Assembly (NCBI GenBank): GCA_963556495.2
Contig: OY747716.1
Span: forward strand, 49,812,818-49,876,817
Reading direction: 5' to 3'
From: Valencia hispanica
Lineage: Eukaryota; Chordata; Actinopteri; Cyprinodontiformes; Valenciidae
Length of the DNA stretch: 64,000 nucleotides
The notes beneath the pieces were generated by a model. The model had not been told where the DNA came from and made no database searches. It saw only the letters and a list, made by a program, of their open reading frames with translations. This document shows positions 36,701 to 49,799 of this stretch, one piece after another. How positions within the stretch are numbered: the stretch's first letter is position 1; each line of letters begins with the position of its first letter. A program made the position numbers and the translations under genes.

Positions 36701-38640
36701 ACAGGAGGAGAATGTGAGAGAAGGTTTGGATGGTTGAGAACACCAGGGAGGAGTAGGTGGAACCTGGTTGGTGTGGTGGCTGTCCAGGAGATGCTGATGA
36801 TGGTCCGGAGACTGAAGGCTGAGAGGCGAGTTGAGGTCTGGATGTCTGAGATGAATGAATCTGAAGGTGAGCTCACAGGTCGGTGTAAAGATGGTGACGG
36901 AGTGAGCAGAGATACAACCGGAGGATGAAGATGGATCAGGAAAGTTGACGGCCAATCGTGGAAGTTAAACCAGGTGGAACTTGAGCAGAACTGTGAGGAT
37001 ACTTGGAGCGAAGAAGACGAGGAAGACGAGGAAGGCGAGTATGAAAGAATAAATCTCTGGAAGACTGGCTGCCAGCTCCCTTTATCCTCCTGTTGATGAT
37101 GATGATGGACTGCAGGTGGGTGTTTGCACAGCGGTGCGTCCCGCTTGCTCCCTCCGGTGGATTACCTGTGGAACGACCTCAAAGCAGAAACCAGGACACA
37201 AACCAAATCTCCAGAATAACATTTCAACCTGGTTCAACTTCCTCACCATCAGGACCAAAACAAGAGTTATTATCAATCCCAGAACCAGGTTCTGACCCCA
37301 GAGGAAAGTAGAGCAACACTTTATCTCTCTCTGTTCACGTACTTAAAAGGTGAAAAAGATCATAAACATAAGAGGTGAAGGAGGGAGGCAGCAGGTCGGA
37401 TGAAGGTCGGATGAAGGTCGGATGAAGGTCGGATGAAGGTCGGATGAAGGTCCTCACAGCATCAGTAAGACACGCTGAGCTTCTTGTCCTCGATCATAGA
37501 GCAGATAACTGGATCTTATTTCTACCTCTGGTTGCTCTAGATGAGATGAGATGATCAAATGAGATCATCTCATCGTTACCTCTGCATCGGTCTCTCCGTC
37601 TCTGATGACACTTCCTGCCATTCTGCAGCGGTTCGGTTCTGAAAGGTTTCATCGGGCTGGAGCAAATCCATCCCGACACTTTCAGGAACAATTTGCCTAA
37701 AACCTCTGGGTTCCAACGCGAGCCTGATTTAATAAACGGCGTCGTTAGACATCAGCTAACCTGTGTTATTATATAAACTGTGTCTCAGTCCGTCAGTGGG
37801 GCTGATTTGGATCCGTTGGTTTCCCTTCGTCTCCTCTGTGATCCAGCTGGAGGATCAGACGGACCCTCGCTCTCTGACGGAGGTCCACAAGCATCATCAA
37901 AGCCTCAGCTGTCAACACACACATTCCTGTGAAGGAGCAGAGTGTTCGCCCGAGCGAGATGTCAGATACCATCAGCGCTGATGGGCCGCGGGGCAAACCC
38001 CGGATTTCCCATGAGGCCGAGGGGCTGCCGGCGATCCCACACAGACAGGAAGCGCTGAGACAGAGCGTGGGTGGGTTAGAGGGAAAGAAAGGTAAATTAG
38101 CATCACAGCCAGACCAACAGCGGGAGATTATCCTTCGATCTGGATCAGAACACACTGCAGCAGAGTTATCTAAGAGTTTCTCGGTTTCAGTCGGAAATGT
38201 AGCGATTATTGAATATTAGCTACTCTGTCTCATAAGTGGTCGGTGAAATTCAAGAAGCCACACGTAACAAGAATAATGAGTCTGTTGTTACATCACTGAG
38301 AGGATTAATCGTTCTCCCACAACCTTGTAGAAAAATCGTATCTATTAGGAATCAATTAATCTCTACTTTGTGCCATGAACCAAAACTACGGCAGCTGTCA
38401 CCGTTTCCGAGGTTACCGACTGTGGAAAGATCAGGAATCACGAGTTGAGTTGGTCTAAAGTTGAGAGAATATCCAGTCCTGTCACATTTACCGTAGAAAC
38501 CACGAGTGTTGCACCTGTACCTGGGAACTGGGGTCAAAGGTGAGGAATTCCCAGGAGGACCAAGGCTGCTGCTTTTCCATTATAAAGCATGGACCGACCA
38601 TTAGCTAACAAACTCCAGCGCTCTATTAGCGCCGCCGGGA
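36701..38640. other. Non-coding stretch
   Basis: It contains five or six copies of an 11-bp unit GGTCGGATGAA (37396-37450) and an acidic-codon-like GAAGACGAGGAAGACGAGG run (37011-37036). No gene is recognised. Confidence 0.5.
37396..37450. repeat. Short tandem repeat, 11-bp GGTCGGATGAA
   Basis: About five perfect copies. Confidence 0.95.
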
Positions 38641-38646
38641 ATTCAG

Positions 38647-38860
<214 letters not shown>

Positions 38861-41800
38861 TGAGTAATGCTGTAATTATTGAGGAAGAGATCAACGTTTA
38901 CTCTGAGGGAGTCCGTCTGACTCTCAGACGTCGGGGGAAACATTAACATTTAATGCTCTAATTTAGACTTTTATTGCCTGTTTTTATTTAGGAGGGAAGA
39001 GGGAGAATAAAAAAATGTACGTTTCCAGGTTATGAACCACCGGAGATTTAACCGGAGATCTCATCAGCATCTGCTCAGGACTAGGTGAAACTTCCTGTTT
39101 TTCATTACAACACATTGTGCTGTTTTCATCCCTCAAGGAACCAGCTGAATCCACACAGAAGTGTCTCTCGTCTCGGAGACACGCGTGGACATGGACATCT
39201 TTCTGATTGGACAGTGGCAGTAGTGCAGGTGGACTCTGTTGCTCCGGGTTTGGATCTCTGGAGGTTCTTCCTTCTGCTTCCTGAACTGAATCTTCAAAGT
39301 AGAACAAAGCAACACTTGGAAACCAGGTGGTAACATGAAGGACATCTTGTGACGCACCTGGAGTCCATCGGTCCTGGTTCTGGTCCTGGTCGGATCCTGG
39401 TTGGACCAGGATTCTTTGATGAACAGGATGTCTCTGACTCTCAGGACACTTTTTCCCCCTGAAGTTGGTCAATCAGCACCAATCAACCAATCAGAACAGA
39501 ACTTCTGGTTAATGTGGGCGCTGCCAGAGATCAGAGTAAACCAATGAATTCATTTGGACTTCCTTCATGGCATTGATTGATCTGAATGTGTCATTCTTTC
39601 CTGAGGGGATGAGATCTTTGACTATTATAATTAATCCTGGATTCTTCGTAATTTGAGGCAGAGACACGAGTTGGTTTGTTTCTCATTTTCTGATCTCTCT
39701 CTTATATTTACAAAGAGTTTCATCACATTAATAGATTCATTCATGTAAAGCTGACCTTTGACCCCCTCAGAGGATTATGATATAAACAAGAAGATCTTCA
39801 TCATGGATTTGCATGGAACCATTAACTCGGATTTTGGGCCATTTTCATCAAACTGACATGCAGAGAAACTGCTGCTTGCTATTTGCTTTTTAGCTCTTTA
39901 AGCTTCGCAGCTCAGTCCATCTCTGTTACTGGACCTAACTCTACTAGAACTAGAACCTCTGATCGGGGTCCGACTGATTCGCACCACGTAGCAGGCCCCC
40001 TTTAAATATCCTGAAATGTTCTAGTTCCTGTTTCACCTTGAATCCCACCAGGTTCTTTGTCCCCTGGACTTTATGTCATCCAGGTCTAATTATGACTCTT
40101 CCTGATGCGGACAGAGAAGGTTTTCTTCCATCCTGACCTCTTGATGTTCTGCAGTGAACATTAAAAAGCTCAACTTCTTCCCTTTGATGGAAATCATGAT
40201 TTTTAAACATTTACTGTAACCAAGTTGCCTTCTGCCTTTTCGTGTGAACCATATTTCAGGTCTGAAGAGACTCGGTGAAGCAGAGACTCATGTTCAGCTT
40301 ATTGATCTGTTTATTGATAACCTGGCGGTGCCGCTGAGGTGGTTCATGAGTTGAGGAACCGTTTCCGGTCCCAGCTGCTCTCAGCTCTGTTTACAGGTGG
40401 AGGAAGGACAGGAATGCCACGGAGCCGGCATGCAGCTCTCCATCCACGCCTCCATGTGATGTTCAATACTTCTGGGTGTTTTGTAGGAACCACATGCTCA
40501 GTCTGGCCATCTGTGTGTGAGTGTGTGTTTGTTTTGGTGTGCTTGGATCACATGTGACCGCTCAGATGGTCTGTCTAGACGTGAGCGTGTTCAGGGCCTG
40601 TTCAGGCAGGATCAAACGCTCGCATGCATTCTTCATGTCAGATGAACCATCATTAAGGAGATTATGAGGACTGGACCGGGTCGTCCCAGCTGCCGACCCA
40701 GAGGTCCGGTTCTAGTCCTGCTCATCCAGCAGCAGGAGGAGGAACCTGAAACGCTCGTCGTGCGTCTCCGACCCGTCAGACGGGCTGTTCTCGGAGACGT
40801 CCAACCTTACCTCGCGTCGGCCCACGCCGATGCCGTCCCGCCCACGCGCACCACGTCACGCACACACACACGTTGTGGCAACACATACGTGTGAGCCATG
40901 AGTAATTGTCTGAATCACACCGAGAAAGTGTTCTTGTGCTCTCTGCATGATGTTAGTGACTCGCTGTTCAGAAGCACAAACTTCAGAGCGCTTCGCCTGC
41001 TGATTCACTCCTGGAGTCCTGGTGTCAGCTGGCCGTCCTGGAGGAGACCGAGACCCTGCAGAGCTCGGCGACGGCAGGAGGAAACCCAGCAAACCATCAC
41101 CACCTTCATCTTCTCATTCACTTCCATCAGATCTGAATCCAGCTGGAGATTAACAGTAACACGGCGACCATGAGCTGAATCATCCCCGCAGCTGAGGAAC
41201 ACCTCTGTGATAAAACACCTGGAATGAGGCATCTGCTGCTCTGACTGATCCCTACCCGGTTTGCTCCATAAAACGAACAGCGTCTTTCTGCTGCAGCCAC
41301 ACCTTCACAGGGGGAAGTTCAGGATGTCCTCATGGAGACGGCTGAAGGACATCATCCTGAGGAGATGGAGGAAGGTCAACCTGGAGTAGACAGAGACTGG
41401 TTCCCTGACTCAGATCAGGCGCCACACCTGGGGAGGGGTCCAGTAAACAGTCTGAGATTGGCAGTACGATACATACCTCAGTGTCAAATCGGCCCTTTTT
41501 CGTGACACCCCTTCTACGTATACATACGTAATTTAAAGATTGTTGAAATTCCAATGACGTACGACAATCAAGGATAAAATCGTAACTGGAGACGCAGAAA
41601 ACCTTTTAGTCAAACCACTCAGAAGCCAATATAATGTCCAACTCACCGTTCAAAGCACAATCACAGAACCGAACGTTTTTATGTCCACAATGGTCTAATT
41701 AATGTTCTCCAGGAGAATAGCTTTTCCACAAGTTTGACGTCCATAATCCAACATGATCTGCCGCGGTCAGGGTTTGTGGATGGAGGACCCAAATGCAGGG

Positions 41801-42008
41801 AGGTAAAGGAACAATGGTTTAATCAACGAAATGAACTTACAAGGGAAAGCAGGATACAATACAGAGACCAGGGAACAGGAAGAATTGACGAGGAACCAGC
41901 GAGTAGTGGCTGAATAAGAGCTGCTTAAATACTGAGGAGGGAAAGAGGAAATGGCAGAGAAACCTGAGGACTAATTAGTGGGAAGCAGATAGAGGTGAGA
42001 GAACAGAT
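38861..42008. other. Non-coding stretch
   Basis: No exon or RNA gene is recognised. About 41770-42008 reads like the flank of a dispersed repeat (GGAGGACCCAAATGCAGG, GAGACCAGGGAACAGGAAGA, TTAAATACTGAGGAGG) that I believe is widespread in fish and that leads into the tandem repeat at 42009. Confidence 0.45.
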
Positions 42009-42225
42009 GGACGCAATCAGCAGGTGGAGGGCAATCAGCAGGTGGAGGCCAATCAGCAGGTGGAGGCCAATCAGCAGGTGGAGGGCAATCAGCAGGTGGA
42101 GGCAATCAGCAGGTGGGGGGCAATCAGCAGGTGGGGGGCAATCAGCAGGTGGGGGGCAATCAGCAGGTGGAGGCAATCAGCAGGTGGGGGGCAATCAGCA
42201 GGTGGGGGGCAATCAGCAGGTGGGG
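42009..42225. repeat. Minisatellite, 18-19-bp GGCAATCAGCAGGTGGAG unit
   Basis: Eleven or twelve copies of CAATCAGCAGGTGGAGG or CAATCAGCAGGTGGGGGG, 16-19 bp apart, inside what looks like a dispersed element. Confidence 0.95.
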
Positions 42226-42322
42226 AAGAGAGGCAGAATAGCAAGGAGGAAAACAAAGGAAATAACAGAAGGGGAGACTAACAGAAAACTATTCTGAAGA
42301 AGAATAAGGACTAACTCTAATG

Positions 42323-42677
42323 CCTAATTTACACCCGGAGTGTCTGGAGGGCGTCACAGCAGCGGCGTGGTTTTGTTTCCTCCTCCACGGCGTGCAATCC
42401 CTACTGGGAGCGTATGGATGGGTGTTTTTCCTCTTTAGCCCGTTTTTTCCTCCACAACTTGACGTGTTGTGAAAGCGTGGCGCGTCACAAATAGAGCTCG
42501 ATCCTATCTTTAGCGGTCCGGCACGGTAGGACGCCTCCGAGACGCCTCCGAGTCACGGAGGAAACGACCCGCGGGACTCTCGGTGTAAATTAACTATTAG
42601 AGTAACATGGTTTCTATTTGCTCCGTTAGCCGCGCCGCTGCTGTGACGCCCTCCAGACACTCCGGGTGTAAATTAGG
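42323..42677. mobile_element. MITE with perfect 45-bp terminal inverted repeats
   Basis: 42323-42367 and 42633-42677 are perfect inverted complements, beginning CCTAATTTACACCCGGAG and containing GGAGGGCGTCACAGCAG. Total length is 355 bp with no open frame of note. The core is CpG-rich. The AATTTAC/GTAAATT ends and possible TAA-type target site hint at a PIF-Harbinger relative, but this is uncertain. Confidence 0.85.
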
Positions 42678-43286
42678 GGTAAAGATATCTGAAGTAAAAG
42701 AATCCAAGAGAAACTCAAGAGAGGAGAAAACCGAACAGAAGGAAATAAATACTAAGAAAGGATTATTTATTAGAAGACCAACTAATAAGATAAATTAAGT
42801 ATAACGGAACCAACCGGGACAAATAAGGAAATGTGGAAAAAAATATTAAACAAGGAAACAAAGGTAGAGAATGTCTAAGGATAGGAAGTGAAAATATGGA
42901 AGAAAGACAGAACCAAAATTAGTAACACTTAGAACCTAAAGTATAAATTAACCAAAACACTAAGAAATAAACTAAAATTATAAGATTAACTGTATGTGGA
43001 AAAATGAAATAAAAGCCACTGAAAACTGTATTTATAATTCCCTTCCTTGTGTTTATTTCTCACGTTTTCTAGCCTTCTTTTTTCTTTGTCTTTATTGGAG
43101 TCTGGCAAACAACAAATTGGTGCATTACTGCCACCTACTGGTATGGAGAGTAGACCAGAATGTCACTTCAGGTTCTACTTGTCTCTCTAAGGCTGGTGAT
43201 GTGTTAGCATCGTCCCTCCTTCTGGTAGCTTTGTTTTTGTTTTCATTATGCCAGGTTCTAAAGTCCCGTTTCATTTTGGCATGCAT
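42678..43286. other. AT-rich non-coding stretch
   Basis: No feature recognised. Confidence 0.5.
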
Positions 43287-44073
43287 TAGGGTGACCAAAT
43301 TTTGATTTCTAAAAAAGACGACACTTGGCACAGTCATGACTGTGACCAGACTTTTGATTTTAACATATTTAAAGTATGTATTCTCCATGTGGTTAGAATG
43401 AACAGTTTTATAACAAACTTCAGATTAAAATCTCTAGAAATTAATTAATAATATAAATAATTACTCTTCCGAATTAGAAAATGTACTAGAAACAGTAATA
43501 GTTCGCTTAACTAAACAAAAATTAAACAAAAATCTGAAATAACATTCTGAGAAAACAGGTATTATTTTCTTTTCAGTGTAATAATAAAAGTAAATAGCAG
43601 CAGTCTCAAAAACACAATAATGCCTGCTCCATTTTTTTGATTTTATCTTCATCCTCCTCAGTCAGTTTATAGATGAATTATTATTATAGATTTGGTTTCC
43701 ATGTGGACCTACTGGATCTTTGCCACTTTTGTCACACACAGAAACAGATTCCAGCTCTGTTTGTCTGTAAAGCTACACTTGCAAACAGTCGTAACGCCGT
43801 GCGCGCAACACGGTAAAGGGCAAAGTGGTGCGGCGCATCACAGCCCGCTGTCTGTTACGTCCATGAAACGGATCAGAACCATCCACTAGGCAGCAGCTCG
43901 GTGAGGACGATAGATGAGAGAAAATGTGTCGCACAAGTCAATCTAAGTATGCTTATTAGTCCCATTAAAAACGATGAAAACATTTTCATCAATCTATGAA
44001 ATCCCCCCGGACGCCCTGGACGGCACGTGAAAAGTGGACATGTCCGGGGGAAACAGGACGGTTGGTCTCCCTA
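43287..44073. mobile_element. Non-autonomous hAT-like element, 787 bp
   Basis: It starts TAGGGTGACCAAATTTTGAT and ends TTGGTCTCCCTA, inverted termini with one mismatch over 12 bp. The near-terminal AAAGTGGACATGTCCGGGGG is also typical of a dispersed fish element I know with TAGGGTGACCA ends. No transposase remains. The inner segment 43870-43905 is shared in inverse orientation with about 33742-33788. Confidence 0.65.
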
Positions 44074-47000
44074 GGTTACATCAGAGTATCTTCTTTCCTG
44101 CCTCCAAAGCCTTGATTAATAGCCTAGAGCTCCCTCTGCTGGTTGCATGGCCGCAACCTAATTTACACGGGCGTTATAATCTGTCTTGGGCGGTCCGGTA
44201 CTTGAGTGGCGCCAGGCCCACCCTGACTGATGGACCGGAGGTAGAGAGGTCACTGCAGGGTCACGGTACTGGGAGAGAGGGCGTCAACACCTGCCGGGGC
44301 TCCACCTGTGACTGAGGTGGTGCTGGATGACTGGAAGTGACCCCATGGAGGAGGAGGAGAGAAGCGTTCTGCTCCTTGAGCGATCAGAGGGACGTCTCAC
44401 CTGGAGGATAAAAATAGCCTGTAAGGTTCTGAGACGGACTGCTTGGCGTTTCGATGCCACGCCTCCAGACGGCCGCCGTTAGTCATGTCGGCTGTCTGGG
44501 GGGGAATCCTGATGATGTAACACTCGGCTGTTCAGACACTCGGCAGATGAAGCAACACGGCTAGACTTGCTGCGACCTGAAGCTGCAGGCTACCTCACCT
44601 TGAGGCCACGCCCTCTCCGTTCCTACCTGTTTACCAGGAGGAGGAGAGCGGGGAGATGTTCCTCTGAAACACTCTCACGTGTTTCCCAGCCAGCGGAGAT
44701 AAATGAAAGCAGGAGCTCCTCCAGGCTGAACGTGGCGTCTGTAACTGAGCTCCTCTGGAGGTCAAATGAAACCAGGATTATGAAGCTAATCTGTGAAGTG
44801 AAGCTGGCACATGTCAGAACAATTCAGCTCATCTCCACATCCATGTGGAACCTGAACCTCCTGATAAGCAGCTGTTTACAGCCAAGCATGACCTCAGCGC
44901 CTCCTGGGCCGACATCTGAGAGCAGAGCACATGTTTCCTGTTACGGAGCTGCTGCTCTGGATCAGAGCTGCAGCTAACGTGAAGGGTGGAGATGTAGAGC
45001 TAATCCTTCCTGTTTGGTATGATGGTGTCAGCCGGCATTTCTCCTCGTTTTCATCTCTGCGTCTTTGATCAGGGCGGGAGGAGAGAGCCGGTTCTGGCTC
45101 AGCCTGCTGACCTCTGCATGTAGCTGCAGCTCCAGGCCCTGCAGCAGCGTGGTCCTCAGGGAGAACGGACCAAATAATCATCAATAATCAGTCCCACCTA
45201 AAGGAGGAAGAACAACTGGGTTAAAATGGATCTTCTCTGGGTCAAATCTAAACCCCCCTATAACTGGGTTACTCTGCAGGTTGGACACTGACCTTCTGGA
45301 AGCTGAACTTGACCTTCTCTCTGAGACTAGATGTCTGCTTTCTCCTGCTGGATCATCCAACCAACCAACCAGCTGCTGAGTTCAGGAGAAGCTAAATGAG
45401 GAAGCGCCGCTTCTCATCAGTCCATCCTCTTTCTAAACTGCAGCTCTATCGCTGCCCCAGCATGATGCTTCCAACACCATGCTTAATAGGGGTGTAACGG
45501 TGCATATAGACGTATTCTGATTTTTCAGTACGGCACAGAAGCGTACCGAGTTTCCACACAGAAGCATTACTGAGTTGCACTTTAGCCAGAAACACATGCT
45601 ACTCTGTAAACTAATCCAGCCTCCTGCAGGTAGAAGTTATAACCAGCGACTCTAAGGGAGAGCAGCAGCTTTAATGTCCGCTTCTGTTGTTAAATCATCC
45701 TGTTTGGGAACATGTCGGCTTCCCGGTGTTACAGAACAACGAGTTTTTAACTGGTTCCCACTTTCCGTTAGCATCGGTTGCTGTTAGCTACCACAGATGT
45801 TACTGAGCTGAAGGACCCCGCTTAGCTGCCCTCATGGGTGCCGTTCTCTTAATGTAGCCATAAAGTATAAGCAGACTGGACATCTGACTGTAATAATATG
45901 TGTTAAAAATGTTTCTTCCAGGAATTAGTCAGTGACGTCTGCGCTGTTTTGCAGCTGAACAGAAGCAGCTCCGCCCCCCACCACAGTGTCCCACATAAAT
46001 ACTCAAATAAAGTTAAAGTTATCTAATGTCATCTTTTGTTTTCATACAGACAAAAGGTATAAAAGGTCAAACAAAAATAAAAACGGATGAAACCAAGAGA
46101 AACTCCAGGGTTAGAAACCGCGGCTCCTCTGCAGCGGTGATTAAACCATTAGACTAGCAGTGCGCTGTAGCCCCGCCCACTTCACCTGTGTAACTGATGT
46201 AACATCCTGTCAGCGGGCTCAGGTAGCAGCTTAACCCCTGATTAACTTGTTACTGTTGACACAGACAGTAGGAGAGTCTGAAATATTCATATTATTTACC
46301 AGATTTAGCAGAAATCTGAAGTATTGATGTTTGAGTTTCTTAAAAAAAGGATATTTAGGCTGACATTTATTTATTCATTTTATATTTTATTCTATACATT
46401 TTTAAGTTACCTGAGAACAATTTGTTGGGTAATTTACAAGAAGTACAGTTTAACTTTTAAATATCGTTACACAAAAACTATTCTTCTCTGACTGCACCGA
46501 AGATGAACCGAACCAGGATTTGTGGCGAATCTCCGGTTTGAATCCTTCCTCCAAACAATCTTCTTCTCATTGAGTCCAAAGTTTCTGTGTGAACAGCTGC
46601 AGCCTCACGCTGATCAGTTAAACTGGTTTCACTGGGGACACTGGTGTGGCATCAGGTTCCACCCTTGGTGGGAGTAGGATGGTACCTAATGGTCCTCGAT
46701 GAGACGAAACAGCTTCAGTCTGAGTGTAAAAGTTTGAACATCAACAACTGAAACCCTGAAGATGTGGAAAACAACCTGAATGTTTTTATTAATATTTTCC
46801 ACATCGCCATCCCCACCTTGGAACATGTGACCAGACCTCTTCACTTGCCGCCCAGTTTGGGTAACAGTGATGTTACCAACCCTCTAGGCTTGGACTGCAT
46901 CCCATAAATCTGCTCCTTGGTCAGTTTGAGCAGAACTGAAGAAGCTTTTTCGATGAGACGTGAAACATTTCCTGCTCCAGCTGAGCTCCATTCGGGCCTG

Positions 47001-47494
47001 AAGGATTAAAGACGCAGCCTGAAGCGGCTGCAGATGATTTCCAGCGAGGCCGTAATTCTGTAATTGGTGTTAAATCCTGAGAGGCGTGCGGCCGGAGCTG
47101 ATGAAAGGCAGCAGACCTCTGAGCATGTCTGAGAATCTCTCTGTGAAATTCCTGCAGCCCACATCAGTGGCGCTGGGCTAGAAGACAGTCAGAGCAGCTC
47201 CCACTCTGACACATGCATACATGTGTTTGTGTACTCTGTCTGAGCTTTAATGATCTGGAGGCTCTGGCCGCTCTGACGTTTGCATGCAGAGTGTGCAGCT
47301 ATTTCCCGCAGTGACTCATCTCTGGTCGGAGACAACCCAACACAAGAATGTCCACATCTTGCTCTGGTTTTCTCCTCCTAACTGGATCTCTTTGTCTCCT
47401 CCAGAGCAACGTGGACCAGAGCCAGGCTGCAGCTCGGGAGGAAAGCTGGTCTCAGAGGACCAACGAGCAGCTTCTTCACTGAGTAGATCCGTCT
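44074..47494. other. Non-coding stretch with possible old transposon remnants
   Basis: GGGGTGTAACGGTGCATA at 45489 looks like the end of a hAT-type element, and an inverse CGTTACAC occurs at 46465, but the right end is not convincing. GAACTGAAGAAGCTTTTTCG, followed by GATGAGACGTGAAAC (about 46931-46966), is a motif recurrent in fish repeats. No gene is recognised. Confidence 0.35.
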
Positions 47495-47499
47495 TTAAT

Positions 47500-48426
47500 C
47501 CCCAACGGATCGATCCGATCGGCTCCAATCACCAACGGATCGCTCCGATCGGCTCCAATCCCCAACGGATCGATCCGATCGGCTCCAATCCCCAACGGAT
47601 CGATCCGATCGGCTCCAATCACCAACGGATCGCTCCGATCGGCTCCAATCACCAACGGATCGATCCGATCGGCTCCAATCACCAACGGATCGATCCGATC
47701 GGCTCCAATCACCAACGGATCGATCCGATCGGCTCCAATCACCAACGGATCGATCCGATCGGCTCCAATCACCAACGGATCGATCCGATCGGCTCCAATC
47801 CCCAACGGATCGATCCGATCGGCTCCAATCACCAACGGATCGATCCGATCGGCTCCAATCACCAACGGATCGATCCGATCGGCTCCAATCCCCAACGGAT
47901 CGATCCGATCGGCTCCAATCACCAACGGATCGATCCGATCGGCTCCAATCCCCAACGGATCGATCCGATCGGCTCCAATCACCAACGGATCGATCCGATC
48001 GGCTCCAATCACCAACGGATCGATCCGATCGGCTCCAATCACCAACGGATCGATCCGATCGGCTCCAATCACCAACGGATCGATCCGATCGGCTCCAATC
48101 ACCAACGGATCGATCCGATCGGCTCCAATCACCAACGGATCGATCCGATCGGCTCCAATCACCAACGGATCGATCCGATCGGCTCCAATCCCCAACGGAT
48201 CGATCCGATCGGCTCCAATCACCAACGGATCGATCCGATCGGCTCCAATCCCCAACGGATCGATCCGATCGGCTCCAATCACCAACGGATCGATCCGATC
48301 GGCTCCAATCCCCAACGGATCGATCCGATCGGCTCCAATCACCAACGGATCGATCCGATCGGCTCCAATCACCAACGGATCGATCCGATCGGCTCCAATC
48401 TCCAACGGATCGATCCGATCGGCTCC
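47500..48426. repeat. Highly uniform 30-bp CpG-rich minisatellite
   Basis: About 31 copies of a 30-bp unit in exact register. Each holds the 12-bp palindrome CGGATCGATCCG followed by ATCGGCTCCAATC and ends in A/C/T plus CCAA. Nearly the only differences are that single A/C/T position and GCTCCG in place of GATCCG in two early units. Four CpG per unit gives more than 120 CpG in 930 bp. The 10-residue translated repeats on both strands (HQRIDPIGSN on the + strand) are artefacts of the 30-bp period. Confidence 0.98.
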
Positions 48427-49088
48427 CTGCTGCAGACAGAACCAGTCCTTGAACCCAAAGGAGAAGAAAACAGGTTCTAACTGGGCCAGCAGCTTCCAGC
48501 AGCAGCTCTCTGAAGGTCCAGCATGACATTTAAATCAGGTGAAGGTCTGGACTTTGACTAGGCCGCTGTAGCCCCCTTTGATTCTCTCCTTCAGCCGTTT
48601 TGCTGTAGATCTGCTGCCGGGTGGATCCTGGTTCTGTAGACCCGGTTTGGACCCAGCTTCAGCCACTCCTGGTTCACTCAGTGACTGCAGGGTGTAATGG
48701 TCCTGTAGCTGCAGAACAAGCCCACAGCATTGGCTTCCACCGCCGTGCTGATCTCCTCCATCATGGTCCAACGTCTCCACTCTGGTCCCATCTGTCCAGA
48801 GAGGACATCGTCCCGTGGGGATGGTCCAGAGGTGGCAGGTCAAAGGTCAGAGGGACCCTTAAGGAGCTTCTGTCCTCTGGTTGGTCCCAAAGTCGCCTTC
48901 AGTGAGGAGGACAGGTGTTAAAGTTAACAAATCTAAACCACTGGACCTCAGATCTGCTGATGCGTTGTCACATGACCTCAGTCGGCGGCCAGCCAATCAG
49001 AGAGGAGCATTTCAGGGCGGTTGATGTGGCTCTGACCTGCTGCAGCAGCTGAGGAGGAGGAAAGAAGAAGTCCAAGCACAACTTGGCC

Positions 49089-49092
<4 letters not shown>
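48427..49092. other. Non-coding stretch
   Basis: It includes a segment (about 48540-48900) with TGGTCCCATCTGTCCAGAG, GACATCGTCCCGTGG and ACTCTGGTCCCATCTG, reminiscent of an old antisense transposase region, unassigned. No gene is called. Confidence 0.35.
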
Positions 49093-49093
<1 letters not shown>

Positions 49094-49125
<32 letters not shown>

Positions 49126-49282
49126 GTGTGTGTGTGTGTTACTGTGTGTGTGTGTGTTATTGTGTGTGTGTGTGTTACTGTGTGTGTGTGTGTTATTGTG
49201 TGTGTGTGTGTTACTGTGTGTGTGTGTGTTACTGTGTGTGTGTGTGTTACTGTGTGTGTGTGTGTTATTGTGTGTGTGTGTG

Positions 49283-49317
<35 letters not shown>

Positions 49318-49334
49318 GTGTGTGTGTGTGTGTG

Positions 49335-49381
<47 letters not shown>

Positions 49382-49394
49382 GTGTGTGTGTGTG

Positions 49395-49441
<47 letters not shown>

Positions 49442-49535
49442 GTGTGTGTGTGTGTTATTGTGTGTGTGTGTGTTACTGTGTGTGTGTGTGTTATTGTGTG
49501 TGTGTGTGTTACTGTGTGTGTGTGTGTTACTGTGT
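49094..49535. repeat. Interrupted (GT)n array, about 20-bp GTTACT-punctuated unit
   Basis: GT runs broken regularly by TTACTG or TTATTG, giving a unit of about 20 bp, with two longer pure-GT stretches near 49341-49376 and 49401-49436. Confidence 0.97.
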
Positions 49536-49569
49536 TGGTAAAGGTGAATTAACTGGACATTTCACCTGA

Positions 49570-49750
49570 ATACACGCAACGCAAAAAGGACATTTGGAAT
49601 TGTCAGGACAGGGCCAATGTCCTCATAATTATTATAGTTTAAAATTGATTGGAATGGGTTAGGGTGGATCCCAAACCTCTAAATTAAAAAAATTTGAAAA
49701 TGTCTCAATAATTCACAATGACAAGAAATTTGTGTATACCGTGTGTGTTG
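49570..49750. repeat. Diverged relative of the MITE at 11887-12113
   Basis: AATTGTCAGGACAGGGCC, AATGTCCTCATAATT and GGTTAGGGTGGATCCC match, with divergence, the GTGAGGACC and AATGTCCTCACAA landmarks of that family. Like the first copy it adjoins a (GT)n tract. Confidence 0.4.
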
Positions 49751-49799
49751 GTATGGCGCCCCTGCAGGTGGCTTCAGGCATTGAACTAGCTCATGAATA

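Noticed and set aside
35271..36955. Open frames of 388-540 codons on both strands
   Set aside because: Artefact of the 17-bp array (51-bp coding period).
45489..46472. Possible full hAT-type element
   Set aside because: The left end looks right but the right end and target duplication are not convincing, so it is only mentioned in the stretch entry.
47284..48529. Open frames with 10-residue repeats; also resemblance to a CRISPR array
   Set aside because: A 30-bp unit keeps frames open. There are no spacers between units, so it is a minisatellite in a eukaryotic genome.
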